In this document: one piece after another, positions 4,811 to 6,662 of the stretch
Layout: every line of letters starts with the position of its first letter
How positions within the stretch are numbered: the first letter of the stretch is position 1
Assembly: GCA_036272735.1 (NCBI GenBank)
Contig: DATAYF010000246.1
Span: forward strand, 1 to 6,662
DNA length: 6,662 nucleotides
Direction: 5' to 3'
DNA from: DATAYF01 sp036272735
Lineage (GTDB): Bacteria > Chloroflexota > Ktedonobacteria > Ktedonobacterales > Ktedonobacteraceae
Made by a program: the position numbers and the translations under genes
The notes under the pieces: generated by a model
What the model saw: only the letters and a program-made list of their open reading frames with translations
Told to the model about the DNA's origin: nothing
Databases searched by the model: none

Positions 4811-5665
4811 TTATGCCTCATTTGTGGCCTGCGCAAAGGGTCCTTGCTGTTGCCAGGCACTGCCATAGCGTGGTTGCCTGGTTGGAACGCGAGGGAGCCA
4901 GACCGTCCCAACAGTACAACGTACCTGCTCACGATACTGGCCCGCAACCAGAAGGCCCGTATCATCCCAGACTTCATCGGCTAACTGGTATGCATCACTT
5001 GCACGATATTGAAAAACGATGCCGCGACGTGGCTGACCGGAGAGATTGGGCGGGGAGCCGTGGAGTGCCAGGCAATGATGTACGCTGATACCACCAGCTT
5101 TGGGCGTAACCGGTATCACGTTTTCTGATGCACTTTCCCATATCTGGCTTTCCTGACACCCGCCGGTAAAGATCCCGTCCTTGCGATGCTCTAACAGGCC
5201 GAGTTTGTGGCTTCCTTTCACCATAGACATGCAACCATTTTCCGAAGTGGCATCATCCAACATGACCATCACGGCCACCAGGTCGGTATTGGTGTGGGGA
5301 AAAAACGCAAAGTCCTGATGCCACTGGAAGGGTCCCTTGCCCACGGCCGTTGCCTTGGCTGCTAACTTTGAGTGTTGTAATTCGATGTCGGGACCAATGA
5401 GCGGACGTAACTGGCTGATAATGCGCTCGTCTCTCGCCAGATCCAAAAGAGCGGGATGTTGTGCGACAATCCCCAAGTGATGAAGGGTTTGAGTTGCCCG
5501 TTCTTCCTCACTGCTTGATTGCACGATGGGAAGTGATGCACAGACAGTGCGTAAATATTCAACCTCTTGCATGGAGAATACATCATCCATAAAGAAGAAG
5601 CCGTCGTCTCTGAATTGCTCAATGTAGTCTTGACTCAGGCTCTGCTGTTCATTTGGAATTCGCAA
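4811..5665 (-). CDS. PhyH-family Fe(II)/2-oxoglutarate-dependent dioxygenase
   Basis: From the TTG at 5665 this is a 284-residue cytoplasmic protein of usual PhyH length. The family hydroxylates small organic substrates using Fe(II), O2 and 2-oxoglutarate. The iron triad is visible as W-H-Q-D-F (His116, Asp118) and L-H-G-S (His202), with R-R-G-I (Arg213/Arg214) for binding the 2-oxoglutarate carboxylate. N-terminal F-R-D-D-G-F-F-F-M-D-D-V-F (18-30), D-L-V-A-V-M-V-M-L-D-D-A-T-S-E-N-G-C-M (128-146), V-K-G-S-H-K-L-G (149-156) and F-Q-Y-R-A-S-D-A-Y-Q-L-A (218-229) are all typical. The start is TTG because GAGAGG lies six bases upstream and homology starts here; the frame stays open upstream to 5929, but those residues look random. 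The gene is divergent from an AraC-type regulator that probably controls it. The substrate is unknown; phytanoyl-CoA itself is unlikely. The stop lies 6 bp from the 135-bp mobile element, but the C-terminus looks natural. Confidence 0.88.
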   Translation of the reverse strand: MRIPNEQQSLSQDYIEQFRDDGFFFMDDVFSMQEVEYLRTVCASLPIVQSSSEEERATQTLHHLGIVAQHPALLDLARDERIISQLRPLIGPDIELQHSKLAAKATAVGKGPFQWHQDFAFFPHTNTDLVAVMVMLDDATSENGCMSMVKGSHKLGLLEHRKDGIFTGGCQESQIWESASENVIPVTPKAGGISVHHCLALHGSPPNLSGQPRRGIVFQYRASDAYQLADEVWDDTGLLVAGQYREQVRCTVGTVWLPRVPTRQPRYGSAWQQQGPFAQATNEA

Positions 5666-5671
5666 TGATAT

Positions 5672-5677
5672 CCTCTC
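5672..5677 (-). promoter_or_regulatory. Ribosome binding site deciding the TTG start of the dioxygenase
   Basis: On the minus strand GAGAGG is followed after six bases by TTG at 5665. No ATG or GTG in the frame is as well placed, and the protein family begins at about this point. Confidence 0.6.
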
Positions 5678-5704
5678 GCTTTCTGTATGGTACAGTAGGT
5701 AGAC

Positions 5705-5727
5705 GGTACAGAACAACGTTCTGCTAC
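5705..5727. promoter_or_regulatory. Inverted repeat, candidate operator of the divergent promoter region
   Basis: CAGAAC at 5709-5714 and GTTCTG at 5718-5723 are separated by AAC. The symmetry extends outward as GGTA on the left and CTACC on the right with one extra base. A second GGTACAG lies 16 bp away (5689-5695). The site overlaps the expected transcription start of the dioxygenase gene, so a bound protein could block or adjust its transcription. Which protein binds is not known. Confidence 0.4.
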
Positions 5728-5729
5728 CA

Positions 5730-5756
5730 AGTATAGGCGATTTCCCAGCAGTGCAA
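5730..5756 (-). promoter_or_regulatory. Possible promoter of the dioxygenase gene
   Basis: On the minus strand TTGCAC (5751-5756) and TATACT (5730-5735) are good -35 and -10 hexamers separated by 15 bases, slightly short, which could indicate an activator-dependent promoter. Transcription would start near 5722 and leave a leader of about 55 bases. Confidence 0.35.
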
Positions 5757-5770
5757 CAGTGAGAAATCGC
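5737..5770. repeat. Inverted repeat in the divergent intergenic region
   Basis: GCGATTTC at 5737-5744 pairs with GAAATCGC at 5763-5770 across 18 bases, with a flanking TA on each side. It encloses the presumed -35 region of the dioxygenase promoter and may be a regulator site or an RNA hairpin. Confidence 0.35.
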
Positions 5771-5836
5771 TAGGCCTCTAGCACAATTCGCTGGCGTCTC
5801 CCAATGAGAGCGGCTGCCTGAAAAGAGATGGAGCGT

Positions 5837-6622
5837 ATGACTCAAAGCGCATTTCCTATCGTACCAATACCTCAGCTTCACTTTGCTGGACGCTTTGCAG
5901 GACTGGAGGATGTGGAGTACCACAGCCATTCCTGCGCCGAACTTGTTCTTGTCACATAAGGCAGGTGTTCTATAGAGATAGATGGCATGGTCTTAGATGG
6001 ATCTGAAGGAACGTTGTTTATCCTTCCAGCACAGGTTGCGCAATATCAAAAGACGCATACCTTTACAAGGACCACGTACCTCGGTTTCCATACCGCACTA
6101 CACTTCTTTCCCACGAAAGTAGGACGAACAGTCACTCTTGGCAATCATCATTGCTGTATGCGCTGGATGGAGGATACCTGTGGCCTGTCGGCGACTGTCC
6201 ATCCGCCTTTTTCTGAGACAGCCAGTCTATTACTGCTCACTGTGCTCTCTTATGTAGACGCGATGGAACACCAACAACGGTTGATTTCAGCCCTGCATCC
6301 GGCTCTGGCGCGAGCCCTGCAGTTTTTGGAGGCGCATTTTACCGAATCGTTCACGCTCCAGCATCTTGCAGAACAGGCGTATGTAAGTACCAGTCACCTG
6401 AGAGCATTGTTTCGCCAGCATCTAAACTGCAGCCCATCCAGCTATCAGCTCCAGCTACGCATGCGTCTGGCTGAGAAACTTTTGCAAGATCCTTATCTGA
6501 CTGTAAGCGAAGTGGCACAACGCTGTGGTTATACCGATAGTAACTACTTTGTCCGTCTTTTTCGTCAGCAGCATCAACTCCCACCAGGACATTGGCGGGT
6601 TCTGTTGCAGGAAATAAACTGA
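5837..6622 (+). pseudogene. AraC-family transcriptional regulator interrupted by an in-frame stop
   Basis: The frame from ATG 5837 (alternative in-frame ATG at 5828) would encode 261 residues, a normal size for an AraC regulator with a cupin sensor. Codons 29-40 read H-S-H-S-C-A-E-L-V-L-V-T, the first cupin motif. Codon 41 is TAA (5957-5959), followed without frame change by G-R-C-S-I-E-I-D-G and, further on, T-L-F-I-L-P-A, which continue the cupin barrel. In relatives this position is usually Glu in a V-T-E-G-x-C motif, so one GAA-to-TAA change explains it. The C-terminal DNA-binding domain is intact: helix-turn-helix 1 at about 172-193 (T-L-Q-H-L-A-E-Q-A-Y-V-S-T-S-H-L-R-A-L-F) and helix-turn-helix 2 at about 221-244 (V-S-E-V-A-Q-R-C-G-Y-T-D-S-N-Y-F-V-R-L-F). 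Re-initiation at ATG 5987 (codon 51) could yield a 211-residue protein without the N-terminal cupin strands, but its Shine-Dalgarno is weak. Confidence 0.85.
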
Positions 6623-6662
6623 TCTGTTACAGTGAACGGAAAAGAGCAAAAGAGAACCCGTT

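Noticed and set aside
4688..5088. Plus-strand open frames of 98 and 125 codons (e.g. beginning M-P-A-L-L-D-W-L-R-S)
   Set aside because: The first part crosses the inverted-repeat element and the rest is antisense to the dioxygenase C-terminus. No family was recognised; the protein-like start is read through repeat DNA.
4203..5723. Shared half-sites CAGAAC/GTTCTG at 4203-4215, 4458-4470 and 5709-5723 as a common regulon operator
   Set aside because: In the mobile element the order is GTTCTG-N-CAGAAC, but in the promoter it is CAGAAC-AAC-GTTCTG. Spacing and orientation differ, so a common binding protein is not supported and six-base matches can arise by chance.
1..6662. CRISPR array, retron, toxin-antitoxin, tRNA or phage module
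   Set aside because: I looked on both strands for regularly spaced repeats, reverse-transcriptase motifs, small paired ORFs and cloverleaf-like sequence and found none that hold up.

Overview
The window looks like an accessory stretch of a bacterial chromosome rich in insertion sequences. The best fit by protein flavour is a soil Ktedonobacterium (Chloroflexota): transposases of IS6, IS1182-like, IS607 and ISAs1-like type, an F420-dependent LLM oxidoreductase remnant, and moderate GC. This assignment is from recognition of protein families, not from a search, and is only moderately certain.

Layout. Bases 1-1325 are mobile-element and gene wreckage. They hold the end of an IS6-family element (its transposase reads leftward out of the window), which sits inside a transposase of another family that is also cut at its 3' side. 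Next come a solitary IS-end-like repeat, an IS607-type serine recombinase broken just after its catalytic segment, and, fused to that break, the last ~77 codons of an LLM-class oxidoreductase. Bases 1556-2710 hold an intact M20-family amidohydrolase, followed directly by a very long perfect hairpin (2712-2773). Bases 3038-4105 (minus strand) hold an intact AlkZ/YcaQ-type winged-helix protein, probably a DNA glycosylase. Bases 4201-4804 are a second patch of mobile debris: a 272-bp element bounded by palindromic inverted repeats, the C-terminal fragment of an ISAs1-like transposase directly beside it, and a 135-bp inverted-repeat element. One end of the 135-bp element is a diverged copy of the repeat at 654-719.

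Bases 4811-5665 (minus) hold a PhyH-type Fe(II)/2-oxoglutarate dioxygenase that appears to start at a TTG codon. It is divergently arranged with an AraC-family regulator (5837-6622, plus). The regulator carries an in-frame TAA at codon 41, just after its cupin histidines, so it is probably a pseudogene or is expressed only as a truncated protein. The 171-bp region between these two genes contains inverted repeats that could be operators.

How the genes work together: the only likely functional pair is the dioxygenase and the AraC-type regulator. The amidohydrolase and the glycosylase-like gene look like stand-alone cargo between transposon remnants. I found no convincing CRISPR array, tRNA, rRNA, retron, phage module or multi-gene defence system.
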